DNA of 64,000 nucleotides from Adiantum capillus-veneris. Its lineage: Eukaryota > Streptophyta > Polypodiopsida > Polypodiales > Pteridaceae. Numbering within the stretch: position 1 is the stretch's first letter; each line of letters opens with the position of its first letter. Under the pieces are notes generated by a model. The model made no database searches, was not told the DNA's origin, and saw only the letters and a program-made list of their open reading frames with translations. Both the position numbers and the translations under genes were made by a program. The stretch lies in contig CM043944.1 in the NCBI GenBank assembly GCA_014529385.2, forward strand, positions 75,267,884 to 75,331,883. Direction: 5' to 3'. This document shows positions 1-11,220 of the stretch, one piece after another.

Positions 1-1187
1 TTGGATTGCCCAAGTTTATCCATGGGAATACGGGAATATGGATAATAGTCGATAGGTTGAGTCAGCAAGCACACTTTATACCGGTCAAAAAGACTATTAA
101 GGCACACCAAATGGCAACTTTCTTCATATCACATATTTTCAAACACCATGGATTGCCAACATCCATCGTGTCAGGTACAGATCCCAGAATGACCAGTAAT
201 TTTTTGAAAGGTCTCTTTGAAAATCTAGGCACAAGATTGAATATCTCTTTGATCTATCACCCATAAATGGATGGCCAAAGTGATATCACCGATCTTACGA
301 TACTCGAACTACTAAATACTTATGTTATCAAAGTAGATCAACCCTCACCATGGAAAAAGTACTTACCTCTTGTAGAGTATGCCTACAATAATATTGTACA
401 TACTTCTACGAGAAAAGCACCTTTTGAGACCATTGAGGGAAGACCTAAAAGTCCCTTGCTACTCAAAGTAAATGGGAAGATCTTCACTGCCGATGAGTAT
501 AGCCGTGACTTACAAGAATCTTTTCAAAAGATTAAGGAGGTTATATCCATCTCTCAACAAAAGCAAAAAGCTATTGCTGACAAGCACAAAAGTTCCTTAA
601 CGTGCAAAGAAAATGATTGGGTCTTACTTAAGTTTTCTAAGGCTCGATTGAGGCAAACGAAAGGCAAAAATTTGGGCCATCAAAAGTATTATGCTAAGCT
701 AGCAAAAAGATACTATGGTCCTTTCCAAATCTTGAAGCCCATCAATGAGATGGCTTACCAACTCAAGTTGCCCAACCATTGGCTCATACACAATGCTTTT
801 CATATGAGCCTACTTAAGCCCTACAAAGGAGAGCCACCAAGTGAACCAATTATTGAAGACCCTCCCAAAGTTGAAGACCAAGAAGAGGTGATACAACCCG
901 AAGCTATTCTTCGACATGAAGACAAGGTACTACGACATGATAAGATTATCGGATGGTATCTTATTAAGCTCAAAACTTATCCTTTGAAAGATGTTAGATG
1001 GATGCAAGGGATACAACTTAAGGATAGTATGAACTTTGTCAATGCTTACAATGCTACATTAGAGTAAGCAAACGTACAAATTTATTTTAAATGAACAATG
1101 TTTTTGTCTTATAATACTAATTCTCTTTTTATTGTGCACAAATCTAAATAGTATGCATGCTTAGAATCATGTTTATGATGATGACGT
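1..1187 (+). mobile_element. Family A chromovirus fragment (integrase end and 3' untranslated part)
   Basis: This stretch aligns by eye with the 3' part of the nearly complete chromovirus at 44278-52260, starting in the integrase core and running past the integrase stop to the sequence ATTGTGCACAAA. It then continues into internal sequence (to 1187) that the complete copy has lost. The A copy is cut at 1188 by the LTR of the minus-strand element B, and a piece of an A LTR reappears at 10802. It is therefore the left side of an A element into which B inserted. The element extends beyond the window on the left. Confidence 0.85.
6..1067 (+). pseudogene. Ty3/gypsy (chromovirus) integrase, C-terminal two thirds, inactivated
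   Basis: The frame encodes the integrase catalytic core followed by the C-terminal domain and a chromodomain-like tail (VLRHDKIIGWYLIKLKTYP). One in-frame TAA at 264-266 splits it; the intact relative at 50270 reads CAA there, and the next codon has also changed ACG to ATG, so both are C-to-T changes. The second catalytic Asp motif SDRDPR has become SGTDPR, and the catalytic Glu motif GQSE has become GQSD. Two of three catalytic acids are therefore altered on top of the stop. No function is expected. Confidence 0.88.
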
Positions 1188-1710
1188 TGATGGAGCAAAA
1201 GATGTCGTGCGCACACTCACACACCCAGACAACTCAACACAACACAAGGAATTTACTTAAATTCCTCACCTCACTCACTATCACTCAAAATCTCCCTAAA
1301 AACTCTACCCACAAGCTCAATTCAAACTCCAAACACCTCGACCTACAAGCCCTTACCTGCTCGCAGACACTACAAGGTGAGTTGAGGTGATCAACACTTG
1401 AAATCACACTTGATGGTGACCAAAATATATAAGAAAAACCATAAAAAACCCAAAAACTCCAGACACAAAAGGCCGCTCTCAAACCATTGCAAAAACTTCA
1501 CCAAATTCCACTCTGTTGGACTCTTTGGAGTAGCGTCAATCCTAATGACACCGATACAGGGTCACATAGTCTTGCAGAAAGCCGCACCTTCTTCCCTCAA
1601 TTCCTTACACACACACATCCATGGAAACCTTAAAACTTCTATAGACTCTCCCAAGTGCAAAATTGAAGAGAGAAAGATCTCATTCACTCCTCCATACACT
1701 CGAAAACAAG
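1188..1710 (-). repeat. Element B 3' LTR, part matching the other LTR
   Basis: Starts TGATGGAGC on the plus strand and matches 10284-10806 along its whole length with scattered substitutions. On the minus strand this is the LTR end (…GCTCCATCA). The LTR very likely continues rightward past 1710, up to at most 2426 where the integrase frame ends, but the partner copy is truncated, so the other edge cannot be fixed. The 5 bp before it (GACGT, 1183-1187) would be one target duplication copy; the partner was lost with the right end. Confidence 0.85.
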
Positions 1711-2426
1711 ACGGAAATGCAACAGGACTGCACTAGACCACCTGTAGGAACCCTGCTTCCTCCCACAAAAGAGGGGTGAAAGTGTTGATATTCCTCTTCA
1801 AAAGTCCTCCCTCAGCTGGAACACTCACTCTATCGTGAGTGATGTGGCAATTTGAAGCCATTTCACACCTTTTTTGACCTTTTTTGGCCCATTTTTGGCC
1901 AGTTTTGACCCTTGACGGGCATTTTTCGTCGTAGGAAAAACCCCAAACAGACTCCAAAATTCACCAAATTTTGCAAGTTTGATCCTCAATACCCAAAGAA
2001 CATTTCCACATCCCCACATTTCATTTTTGACCACTTCTAGGGCGATGCACGTTGGCACCACAGATCAGGCGTCGCAAATAGATAGTTACCGCATGTGTCA
2101 AACTTCTCGAGCGGGATGAGAGTACCCACACTTTTCACTTGCATTATTTACATTCTAGAAAGCTCAAACACATTATCTAGAGCCAAAATAAACCACCTAG
2201 AACCATATCCAAGGCCTCAATACCCTATCCAGGCATGTACGTATGCTCGATTGCCGACACGCAGGCACGCATATTTACAATGTGCACACGTTGCACCTTT
2301 TTTCGAACTTGAAACCACTTTGCAAAGCTCCCAAATGCATGTATTTACATCTTTTTGTACAATTGACCATGCATATAAATGCTACTTTGTACACGCCAAA
2401 AGCCATCTATCATCATTGCCCACCCA
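1711..2426 (-). repeat. Probable remainder of element B 3' LTR and polypurine region
   Basis: No coding signal. It lies between the paired LTR segment and the integrase end, so it should hold the U3 part of the minus-strand 3' LTR plus the polypurine tract. A T-rich stretch near 1866-1930 repeats variants of TTTTTGGCC and TTTTTTGACC. Pyrimidine runs near 2296-2304 could be the complement of the polypurine tract, but I cannot decide the boundary. Confidence 0.45.
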
Positions 2427-3737
2427 CTAGGTAGAGCATTTATGCTCAACCAAGAGACTATTTGCATCTGGAACCACATTCCTTGAAAAATATTTCTTCA
2501 GTCTATAACCATTTATTTTGTAGCGCAAACGTTCACCTAACAGTTTTTGCAACTCATAGGTGCCATTAGAAAATACATGCTTCACTCTGTATGGACCCAA
2601 CCATTTGTCCCTCAATTTCTTCTGAAAAGTAAAATCCAAGCGAGAATCATACTTCATCACCAAATCTCCTTCTTTGATCTTTTTCTCTGGCAGCCTCTTA
2701 TTCATTTTCTCCATCCTTGTCTTTGCTTGTTGAAGATAATAATCACTGGCTTTCTCTCTATTCATTCACAGCAACTCTAGAGAAAGAATTCTTTCTTGCA
2801 GCTTGTCATTATGCTCACCTTGCATTTTGCACAAAAACTTCAAGGCATCCAACTGCACTTGTATGGGTATAAGAGCTTCCTTTCCGTAAACAAGTTCATA
2901 CGGTGTAAACTGTGTTGACACTCTATACGCAGTTATATAAGCTCACAAACACTTTTCCAAGTCTAAGTCCCACTCTTTAGGACGCTCTCTAGCATACTTT
3001 GATAGCATCTTCACAATTTGACCATTGCAGTTCTCAACCAACCCATTGCATTGTGGGTAGTAAGGAGAGGAATGCCTATGCTGAATTTTCAATTTCTCCA
3101 TGAGAGTAGCAACAAGTTTTCCCCTAAATCCAGGTCCACGATCAGAAATAATAACCATAGGAGCTCCAAACCTGCAACACACATGTTCATATAAAAAAGA
3201 GGCCACTCTTCCTGCTGTTACATCTTTTACTGCTCTTGCCTCCACCCATTTTGTCAAATAGTCCACAACCACAAGGATATACCTTTTACCATTGTTGGTC
3301 CTTGGCATTGGACCTACAGCATCTACTCCCCATTTTGCAAATGCATCAAAAGACATTATAGCTTTCTGAGGCTCAGCCAAAAGCTTCCGATTTGCAAACA
3401 CTTGGCATTCATGGCATGACTTGCACCAAAAATAAGCATCTCTCATCATAGAGGGCCAACAGTAACCTGCTCTCAAAACACGAAAGACAACCCGAGCCTT
3501 GTCTTGATGGCCTGTTTCTTCATGGCAGTGCTCCAAAATCAAGCCTGTCTCTTCTTTGTACGGCACTTTTCTCAAAATGCTATCCTTGCCATAAAGCATG
3601 AGATCCTCACCTACCAATGTGTAGTTTCTTGCTTTTGCAACTATTCTCTTACGCCGAACCTTTGACATGCCCTCTGGACATTGCCCTTTACCAAGAAATA
3701 CTTCTACATCTTGCAATGATTCCCTTCTTGCATACAA
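2427..3737 (-). pseudogene. Element B integrase
   Basis: Two minus-strand frames (2943-3737 and 2427-2765) together give a Ty3/gypsy integrase. The N-terminal HHCC zinc finger is visible (HCHEETGHQ, then CKSCHEC). The catalytic triad is present: Asp in GVDAVGPMPR, Asp in SDRGPGF, Glu in GLVENCNGQ. The C-terminal part (2427-2765) has the KIKEGDLVMKYDSR and KWLGPYRVKHVF segments typical of the integrase tail, with no chromodomain. Stops separate the pieces. The catalytic residues are intact, yet the reading frame is not. Confidence 0.85.
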
Positions 3738-3763
3738 GGCTTCCTTGACCTTTTAAGGAGCTA

Positions 3764-4252
3764 CTAAGGCATCCAACTTGTCCCTAGCCAACTCATCAGC
3801 TTCTTTATCTGCTCACGAGAAACATGCTTAAACTGTATCTTCTCAAACTCATGCAAAAGCTTCTTGATGCCATAGAACCACTTCTTCAAATTGTCTTTCT
3901 TAACATTCCACAAACCAAGCAGCTGATTATTGACTAGCAATGCATCCCCTTTTGCAATGACCCTCTTCAGCCCAAACTCAACACACTGCTTCAACCCAAG
4001 AAAAAGCGTGAGATACTCGGCCTCATTGTTACTTTCAGTATCATCAAGATTGTAAGCTCTAGAAAAGATTACATCGCCTTTTGGGTTCTTAATGACTACC
4101 CCACCACTTATCTTTTGAAGAACTTTCGTGTATGCACCATCAAACATCATTGTATACGCATATGTAATATCTACTTCCTCTTTATGATCATCCTTGTCAA
4201 CCCTTGGGTAAGATGGAAGCTCGTCCCCCTTATGTACGACTATGTCTACCAA
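3764..4252 (-). pseudogene. Element B second RNase H (Tat-lineage additional RNase H)
   Basis: The frame has the RNase H core: first Asp in MMFDGAYTKV with the following GGVVIKNPKGDVI strand, Glu in SNNEAEYLTL, and Asp in AKGDALLVNNQ. It sits between RNase H1 and integrase on the minus strand. This extra RNase H is known from the plant Tat clade of Ty3/gypsy elements (Ogre, Retand and relatives). The C-terminal end is eroded: the final Asp-containing motif is not preserved after HVSREQ. Confidence 0.83.
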
Positions 4253-4259
4253 GTAAGCT

Positions 4260-5790
4260 TTAACAGAATGATCTCAAACTCATACTCTTGAAGCTCCAAA
4301 GTCCACTTTAAGATGCGTTTGCTAGGCTTTAAATGTTGTACTACATCCGGCAAAGGATTCGATGTGGTGAGCACATAGAACTTCTAGGGCAACAAATAGG
4401 TTTTAAACCTTCGACAAGAAAGAACCAACGCGAATACCCACTGTTCCATTTCCGTGTAGGAGAACTCGCTTACATTCTTCATCTTGCTCTCAAAATAAAC
4501 TGGCTTGAAGTTCCTTTCTTGCTTTTGTAAGAGAACCGACCCAAAAGCACACTAATAGATACATAGAAAATCGACTGCAAGTTGGGAGAACTCACTGTTG
4601 GTAAAGCACACAATACCTCCTTGATGCCATCAAAAGCCTGTTGCATGTCTTCATTCCATTCAAACCCTTGAACTCTTTGACTCAATTTCTCGAGAGGATT
4701 CACATACTGACATAGCATCCAGAAAAAACGTGACAAGTACCTGAGCTTATGCACAAATGATGCCAAATCCTTTGTGTTGCTGGGTGGATCCATAAGCAAT
4801 AAAGCCTTAACTTTCTCTGGGTCAACTTCTATTCTATTTTGGGAAACCACATGTCCTAGCAAATGGACTCTCGCATGAGCAAACTTACAGTTCTTTGGGT
4901 TGAGTTGCCCACCCTCTTGTTGAAACCTTTCAAAACTCAACCTCAACTTCTCCAAATGTGTGACCCTTGATCTATACCACCCAATGTCATCCATGAAAAC
5001 GCGAATGAACTTACCCAAGTAGGAACCAAACACTCTATTCATCCATCCTTGGAAGGTAGCATATGCATTAACCAGCCCTAAAGGCATTCTTTTGTAGGCA
5101 AAACAACCCCAAGGAGTAATGAAGGTCGTCTTCAATCGATCTTCAATTGCTATCAAGATCTGAAAGTAGCCAAAAAATCCATCCATGATTGAGTAATATT
5201 CATGACCTGCAACCTAATTGAGGATTTCATCTAAAAAGGATAGTGGATAATGATTCCTTTTTGTGGCAGCATTCAAAGGTTTGAAATCAACACATATCCT
5301 AAATATTCCGTTCTTCTTGGGCACAATAACAACTGGAGAGACCCATTCAGACTCCTCCACTCAAAAGATGAAATCTGCTTTCAAAAGCTTCGTCACCTCT
5401 TCATGAAGTGCCTCCTCATGAATGACCTCCACTCTCCTAAGCTTTTGAACCTTTGGCTTGGCACCTTCTTTTAGATTGATTCTATGCTCGACTCCTGTAG
5501 CTCCTTGCAACTCTGTATATTCAATGGCGAATAGCTTTGGAAACTCTGTAAACATGTCTTCATACTCCTTTTTTTCTTTTTCTGTCAAGTCCTCTTCTAG
5601 CATGCTCCTTACATTCACTTTGGCAGGCTCTACAATTGCTTTTGGACTATCCTTCTCCTCCTTGACCTTCACATCATGCATCGATGCTTCCTTTTCAACA
5701 CTTATCCCAAAAAGATCAGGACATAATTGCATCAAGCCTTCCTCTACACTTTCTTCTAATGATGTAGACGAAGCATCACTATCCTATTGA
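4260..5790 (-). pseudogene. Element B reverse transcriptase and first RNase H
   Basis: Minus-strand pieces 5361-5790 (N-terminal linker and finger region, ending in RRVEVIHEEALHEEV), 4479-5186 (palm and thumb) and 4260-4478 (RNase H1). The palm begins MDGFFGYFQI and contains the catalytic motif VFMDD. Downstream come LLGHVVSQNRIEVDP and the RNase H1 connection. The RNase H1 tail (WTLELQEYEFEI) is readable only across stops. At least one frame break separates the first and second pieces. Family assignment is firm; the enzyme is inactive. Confidence 0.85.
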
Positions 5791-5794
5791 GGCG

Positions 5795-8340
5795 GTCCGG
5801 GACGGGCAACAAGAAGAGCGGCCTCTAAACACCCTTCGAGGCTCCCGTGCTGCTCAATTGGGGCTGGGGCAAGCACAATCAGAGACAACAACAACCCACA
5901 ATCAGAAACAAAACAAGAAAAGGGGCACCACCTAGTTGTAGATGCGAACTAGGACGCACATGATATCTCCTTGTACTCAAACGCACCAAGAGAGGGGAAT
6001 GCAAGATAGCCACACACACCAAACACAAACATTCACCACGCCAGAGAGAGGTAAAGAGCACAAATCAACTTGAGCGCCTCAGTCTTAGCCTTAAAGACTA
6101 GATGCACACAAAGCTTGATGAGAAATAGAGGAACAACACAAAACTTGACCTTATTGCGAATACACAAATTGTCTTAGGGTCACGGGAGCCCTCCTACCGA
6201 GCACCCTCTTACAATTTACCTTTTAGGCAAACAATTCAACAAGCCCTCAAACCACCAAGCATGAAATGGTACAACAAACTTCAAGGACAATATACCTTCA
6301 ACCACCTGATGAGCCAGCTTATCAAGTCAATTTGGAGAGAAGAGTCGTAGTTGCAACATACAATTGCACTCAAAACTATAAATCTTATTTATGCACAAGA
6401 GTAGGCTACAAGTGTGGTGAAGAGTATGCCATACACTCCACTCCTCTAGATGGCATAACTAACTTCAAGCTTTTCCATGCACCTATGTGTAATGATGGAA
6501 TAGAGCACTCATGATGCACACACTCTACACAACTAGGCTTGAAGAGTGGTGTGTTATGTGTTGAGAATGGTGTGGTGTAGTGTGATCATGTGATGATTTA
6601 CAAGGGAGAGAAGGGCTCTATTTATAGGTTTTAGAAGCCCCGATTAGGATTAGGTCTAATCAAGTTTATTTGAAGGAATAAAAGATTACGCATATTTTTA
6701 TTTTTTTTAATGAGGGTGGGTCTCTCTTGTCCTTTGAGTCATATGGATGTGGGCTCAAGGGAAGAGAATTATTGAGGATGAAAGGAGAAAGGATTGAGTG
6801 AATAATTTGGGAGTGCCTACTCTAGTAGAGGGTGCATTTTACAATAAGGTTAGTGGTTAGTAGTTAACAATTATCACTAAAAAATATTTACAAAATCATT
6901 CACCAAATGGTGAGATATATGATGAGAAAAGTTAGAGAAGGGATGAGCTTGTAAAGAGAGGTTGAAGCTTTGGGAAAGTGGACATTCACTTCTTTACAAC
7001 ACCGGAAGAAGAAGTAGTCAGCATGGCGAAGCAACGCGTGTCGATGAAGCTATGTTATCTTCAAACCTTGGAAAATTCATGATAAAAGCCTTCATTTGCA
7101 GAGGTTATCCTTGGATTTTTGCTGATTTTTTTATGTTCTTTACAAAGCTAAAGAGAGTATGGTAATATGGACATATATGTAGAGAGAAAGGGAGACACAT
7201 AGGGTGTAGAAATGGAGGATGAAGGCTATGGAGGTGTGAGAGATGTGGCAATGGTGACGAGGGTGAATTAGGACATGGGAGTTGCAGGTTTGGGAGTGGG
7301 AAGGAGAGGGAGGAGTGTGTATGAAAGAGGAAAATGATAAAGTGGAAGAGGGAGTGTGGCTGCATAGCATGGGCAAACTGGGGTCCACCAATAAAATCAT
7401 AGCTCACAACTCATAGCTCAAAAAAATATAAAAAAATTTGAGGTAAAAGTTCAGCTCACGAGGCATAACTTTTGTTTGTATCACCTTTTCAAATTCGGGG
7501 AGCATGTGATCTTTAAAAGTTCAGCAAAACCAATTGTTTTCTCCACTGCACAAAGTCCTTGTGAGGTCTTTCTTTGGATGATTCCTTTGAATACCTTCAA
7601 GAGTGAGCTCCCCATGGTGCATGCATGCATTCCACATACCCTTGACCTTATTTGGTAGGTCTATAATTGAAGATATTGTTGAGATCATGATATAAATGAA
7701 TAGTACAACTAAGAAAATTAATATTGAGGGGTCTAAAAAAATATGTATATGTCAAATATAAATAATATAGGTGGAAAAAATATAAAGGGGTCAAAATAAA
7801 TCTCTCTCATTATAAGTCTATCATAAAAAGATGAATAATTTTGGTGGTCTAATTTATGAGAGTAATAGGGAATAGATGTAGGAAGGAAAAAATCACAATA
7901 GTGAAAAAATATACACATAAATAGAACTAGTTTTTTTTTAATTTTTGTTGGGATGGAGTTACATGAAATCATTTTATATGGAATACAGAGTATGCAAAAT
8001 GGTAAGAAAAAATATGGTAATGGTGAGTCAATGTACATAGCATAAATAACACACACCTAAGTATATATATTTAAATAAATATCAAAATAATTATAAAAAA
8101 TCCTTTTATTTAGGCCGTATATACAATAAAATATTTACACACAAATGGGACATAATATACATATATATTTTTTATTTTTTTATTTTATTTTTGGCTGAAC
8201 TAACACTAACTAATTGAGGATTTTTAAGAAAATATGAAGAAAGTCCCTAACTCACACACGTCTATGTACAGTGAAATGGTAGGGATAACCAAAATTTTTG
8301 AGTGATTTGATAGGGTGAGGTAGCTTACTATGGCAATTAT
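5795..8340. other. 2.5-kb non-coding interruption inside element B pro-pol
   Basis: Protease (ending near 8361) and reverse transcriptase (starting near 5790) should be nearly adjacent in B, but about 2.5 kb lies between them. I see no transposon protein in it. On the minus strand there is a TATA-like CCTATAAATAG at about 6621-6631, which suggests promoter or LTR-type sequence. 7700-8200 is AT-rich. No clear terminal repeats or target duplication were found by eye. It could be a non-autonomous insertion or an expanded spacer. Confidence 0.5.
6621..6631 (-). promoter_or_regulatory. TATA-like box on the minus strand
   Basis: CCTATAAATAG on the minus strand, preceded upstream by an AT-rich region and followed by a gene-poor leader. 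It would drive transcription leftwards through the interruption in B. Function is inferred from the motif only. Confidence 0.35.
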
Positions 8341-8360
8341 GGAAAACCGAAAAACGGCTA

Positions 8361-8915
8361 TCAGTATGACGTGGTTTCCGTCAAATCCGTATCTTGTATC
8401 TCCACTAGGGGCTGTGTACAGCTCTCGTGTGTCTTCATGTTGTAGACAATGGTCCTTCCTTTCTCTTTATCAGGGATGGTGATCAAGTCCGTGCTCCAAT
8501 CTTGCTTAGCACCAAGGGTTATAAGCCACGGCCTCCCTAAAATGATTGGATACGCATTCTCACCCGCTTGCATCACATAGAAATCAACCAAGCACTCAAT
8601 CCCCAAGACTTTTATCTTCACATCTTCAGCTATTCCAAGACACCTTGTCTTTTTGTGGTTGGCCATTCTCATACGGATCGAAGCATTCACTGACATCTTG
8701 ACACCTGCTTCTTTCATGATAGCCTCGGTCATGACACACACCTGGGCACCACCATCCACATATGCTTGCACTTCCGTCTTCTTTCCCAGCATAGCTTCAA
8801 CTATTGGCACTATATCCACTGGGTGACCAACCCTCAAAGATGACACCATGCTTTGATCCTTTTCCTTCTTGGAAGGAAGCCGCGTACTCACACACTTGGC
8901 CCACTGCCTCCTCAT
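8361..8915 (-). pseudogene. Element B aspartic protease
   Basis: Retropepsin-like domain with the active-site region YVDGGAQVCVM (DGGA in place of the usual DSGA), a middle strand region MRMANHKKTRCLGI, and the C-terminal ILGRPWL motif typical of Ty3/gypsy proteases. It lies directly downstream of the gag linker on the minus strand and is in the expected order before reverse transcriptase. Confidence 0.85.
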
Positions 8916-10192
8916 TTAGCGTTCAAAGCCACCAATTGACCAAAAGATATATTTGCCTTTTGATTTCGTATGTCGTCGACAATATCATAGTCTTCAACAC
9001 CTTGGCCAAGGAGGTAGTCCTTTGGACCAATTTTCCTTCTTCGCCACCTCTTACTACTTTTTTGTTTGTCTTCTACCTTAGCCTTTCCTTTTCTTGCTCT
9101 TGTTTCCCTCTCTTCTTCTGTCTCTTTCTCCCTATCATGCCTAGCTCTCTTATTGGCCAAAACATCCACATCTTGATGCTCAAGGGTAATGATGTTAATA
9201 GCTCTACCTTCTCCATTTGCAGGCAACGGTTGCAGTTGTTGTTGCGGCGGCGGTGCTTCTAGTGCCCGTTCTTGATGATTCTCTTCTATTCTTTCTCGAC
9301 CACGTCCATATAGGGGGTATATCCCTCCTCTCTCTCTTGGTGATTCAGGACAATCAGGGACGTAATGACCCTCTTCATCACAATTGTAGCATCTACCTTG
9401 TAGCCTTCATCCCCTGCCTCTCCCAGCTGGCCGCTCCTCTCTTTGGTTCCTATTCATTATGTTAATTCTTAATTCTTGCAACTGACCAACAAGATCATGC
9501 AAAACCCGGGCCGTAACAGGATGTGGACCTTGAACCACTCGCTCCACTCTATCATCCGTTGTCACAGGGACCGTTGGTTGCACCACAACTGGCTCAGTAT
9601 ATGTCAGGCCTTGCTCCCACCTTCTCTTGATCTTCTTGCTCTTGGCCTCAGCAATTTCCACGGCTCTTTCAAATCTAGCAGGCTCATCTTGATCCACCTT
9701 CTCCCTTACACTTGGATGGAGACAATCCATAAACTGACGTACTTTAAAGAAATCCCCTGGAGGTACTTGGGATGCCGCCTCTAATTGAACCCAAAGCCCT
9801 TTGAAGTGTTGCAAAAACTCTTTAAAGTTAGCATGAACATCTTGCTGCAAACCTCTCAATTTTGTTGTCGCTTCTGTTGCGGTTAGTTTCTTTCCAAACC
9901 TATCAAAAATTGCCAGCTTCACCTGCTCCCATGTTTACTTTTTTTCTTCCTCTAAACATTCAAACCACTCCCGAGCTTCTCCTCTGAGCGCAAGAGGAAA
10001 TACATGAAGCTTGGCTTCATCATTCACAATGTGCATACCAAGTGTATGCCACTCGAAGTCCGCAATCCAATCCTTCACATCCTCCTTCCCTGTAAACACT
10101 GGCCGACTATACTCCATCCCTTTGAAGTTGCTTCTCCCTTGCGTGAGTAATTCCACAAAATTTGAAGTCTTGCACCTCAACCAAACCACCAC
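8912..10192 (-). pseudogene. Element B gag with CCHC zinc knuckle
   Basis: Minus-strand frames 9935-10192 and 9407-9922 are the same frame, split by one TAA, and give the retrotransposon gag core (WIADFEWHTLGM, ALRGEAREWFECLEEE, FLQHFKGLWVQLEA). A CCHC knuckle (CYNCDEEGHYVPDC) follows at about 9353-9395. A very basic, Lys/Arg/Glu-rich linker at 8912-9226 (KRARHDREKETEEERE) precedes the protease. The start is uncertain because the upstream frame shifts near 10120. Confidence 0.83.
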
Positions 10193-10259
10193 TTTTCTTC
10201 AATGAAGCTCGAACTTCATGGCAAAACCGCTCCACCTGGGTGCACAACCGGCAAATTTT

Positions 10260-10280
10260 CGTCCCAGCGGGATCGCCAAA
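10260..10280 (-). promoter_or_regulatory. Element B primer binding site
   Basis: On the minus strand, three bases inside the LTR end, the sequence TTTGGCGATCCCGCTGGGAC appears. It resembles the TTTGGCGCC…GGGG primer sites of Tat/Athila-type elements. Its place directly inside the 5' LTR supports the call. Confidence 0.6.
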
Positions 10281-10283
10281 GGA

Positions 10284-10806
10284 TGATGGAGCAAAAGATG
10301 TCGTGCGCACACTCACACACCCAGACAACTCAACACAACACAAGGAATTTACTTCAATTCCTCACCTCACTCACTACCACTCAACATCTCCCTAAAAAAT
10401 CTACCCACAAGCTCAATTCAAACTCCAAACGCCTCAACCTACAAGCCCTTGCATGTCCACAGACCCTACAAGGTGAGTCGAGGTGATCAACACTTGAAAT
10501 CACACTTGATGGTGACCAAAATATACAAGAAAAACCATCAAAAACCCAAAAAATCCAGCCACAAAAGGCCACTCTCAAACCATTGCAAAAACTTCACCAA
10601 ACTCCACCCTGTTGGACTCTTTGGAGTAGCGCCAACCCTAATGGCACCGTTACAGGGTCACATAGTCTTGTAGAAAGCCGCACCTTCTTCCCTCAATTCC
10701 TTGCACACACACATCCATGGAAACCTCAAAACTTCCATAGACTCTCTCAGGTGCAAAATTGAAGAGAGAGAGCTCTCATTCACTCCTCCATACACTCGAA
10801 AACAAG
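10284..10806 (-). repeat. Element B 5' LTR, truncated
   Basis: Matches 1188-1710 from TGATGGAGC to GAAAACAAG. At 10802-10806 the bases ACAAG are shared by the B LTR (1706-1710) and the A LTR (51527-51531), and from there on the sequence is A LTR. The outer part of this LTR is missing. Confidence 0.85.
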
Positions 10807-10857
10807 GGGGGTCGACCAAAGCAAGTAGGGGGCATGCTTGAGGGGTATACTCTTCCA

Positions 10858-10900
<43 letters not shown>

Positions 10901-11220
10901 ACATTGTGCATTGTGCATTGTGCAAAGTGCAAGAGCTCCCTCTCCTTCTCCAAGCAAGTAGAGGGGTTGAGAGCCTACACCAACACTCTTGGCTATGGAA
11001 TGCAAATCCAACCAAGAGCCATGCTTCAAGGCTTAAGATTGCCATCTTCTCCATCTTCATTAGATGCTATTATGTATGCTAGCAAGAAGAGTGATGATAA
11101 GTGAGGAACTAATTCTTTCTCCTATGAAATGTTTGTTCTTCCTCTTTCCTACCCTCGTTCCCTGTTAGCTCTCTCCACCTTCAAAGGTGTTTTGAGGTCT
11201 TGGGACTGAGGTTTGGGATA
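10802..11220 (+). repeat. Family A LTR fragment
   Basis: From ACAAGGGGGGTCGACC to TTGGGATA this matches the middle of the A LTRs (45172-45542 and 51527-51890), with a short (CT)n(CA)n tract at 10857-10903 replacing a simpler CA-rich stretch. The match stops at 11220. It is the right flank of the A copy interrupted by element B. Confidence 0.85.

Larger units (their letters stand above)
1188..10806 (-). mobile_element. Element B: Tat-like Ty3/gypsy LTR retrotransposon with two RNase H domains
   Basis: Read on the minus strand the order is LTR (right), primer site, gag, zinc knuckle, protease, reverse transcriptase, RNase H, a second RNase H, integrase, LTR (left). The 523-bp segments 1188-1710 and 10284-10806 match closely and are the paired LTR ends. 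The right LTR is cut at 10806, where an A-family LTR begins. The second RNase H, between RNase H1 and integrase, is the hallmark of the Tat lineage. A 2.5-kb stretch (about 5795-8340) interrupts pro-pol. All ORFs carry stops, so the copy is dead. Confidence 0.85.
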
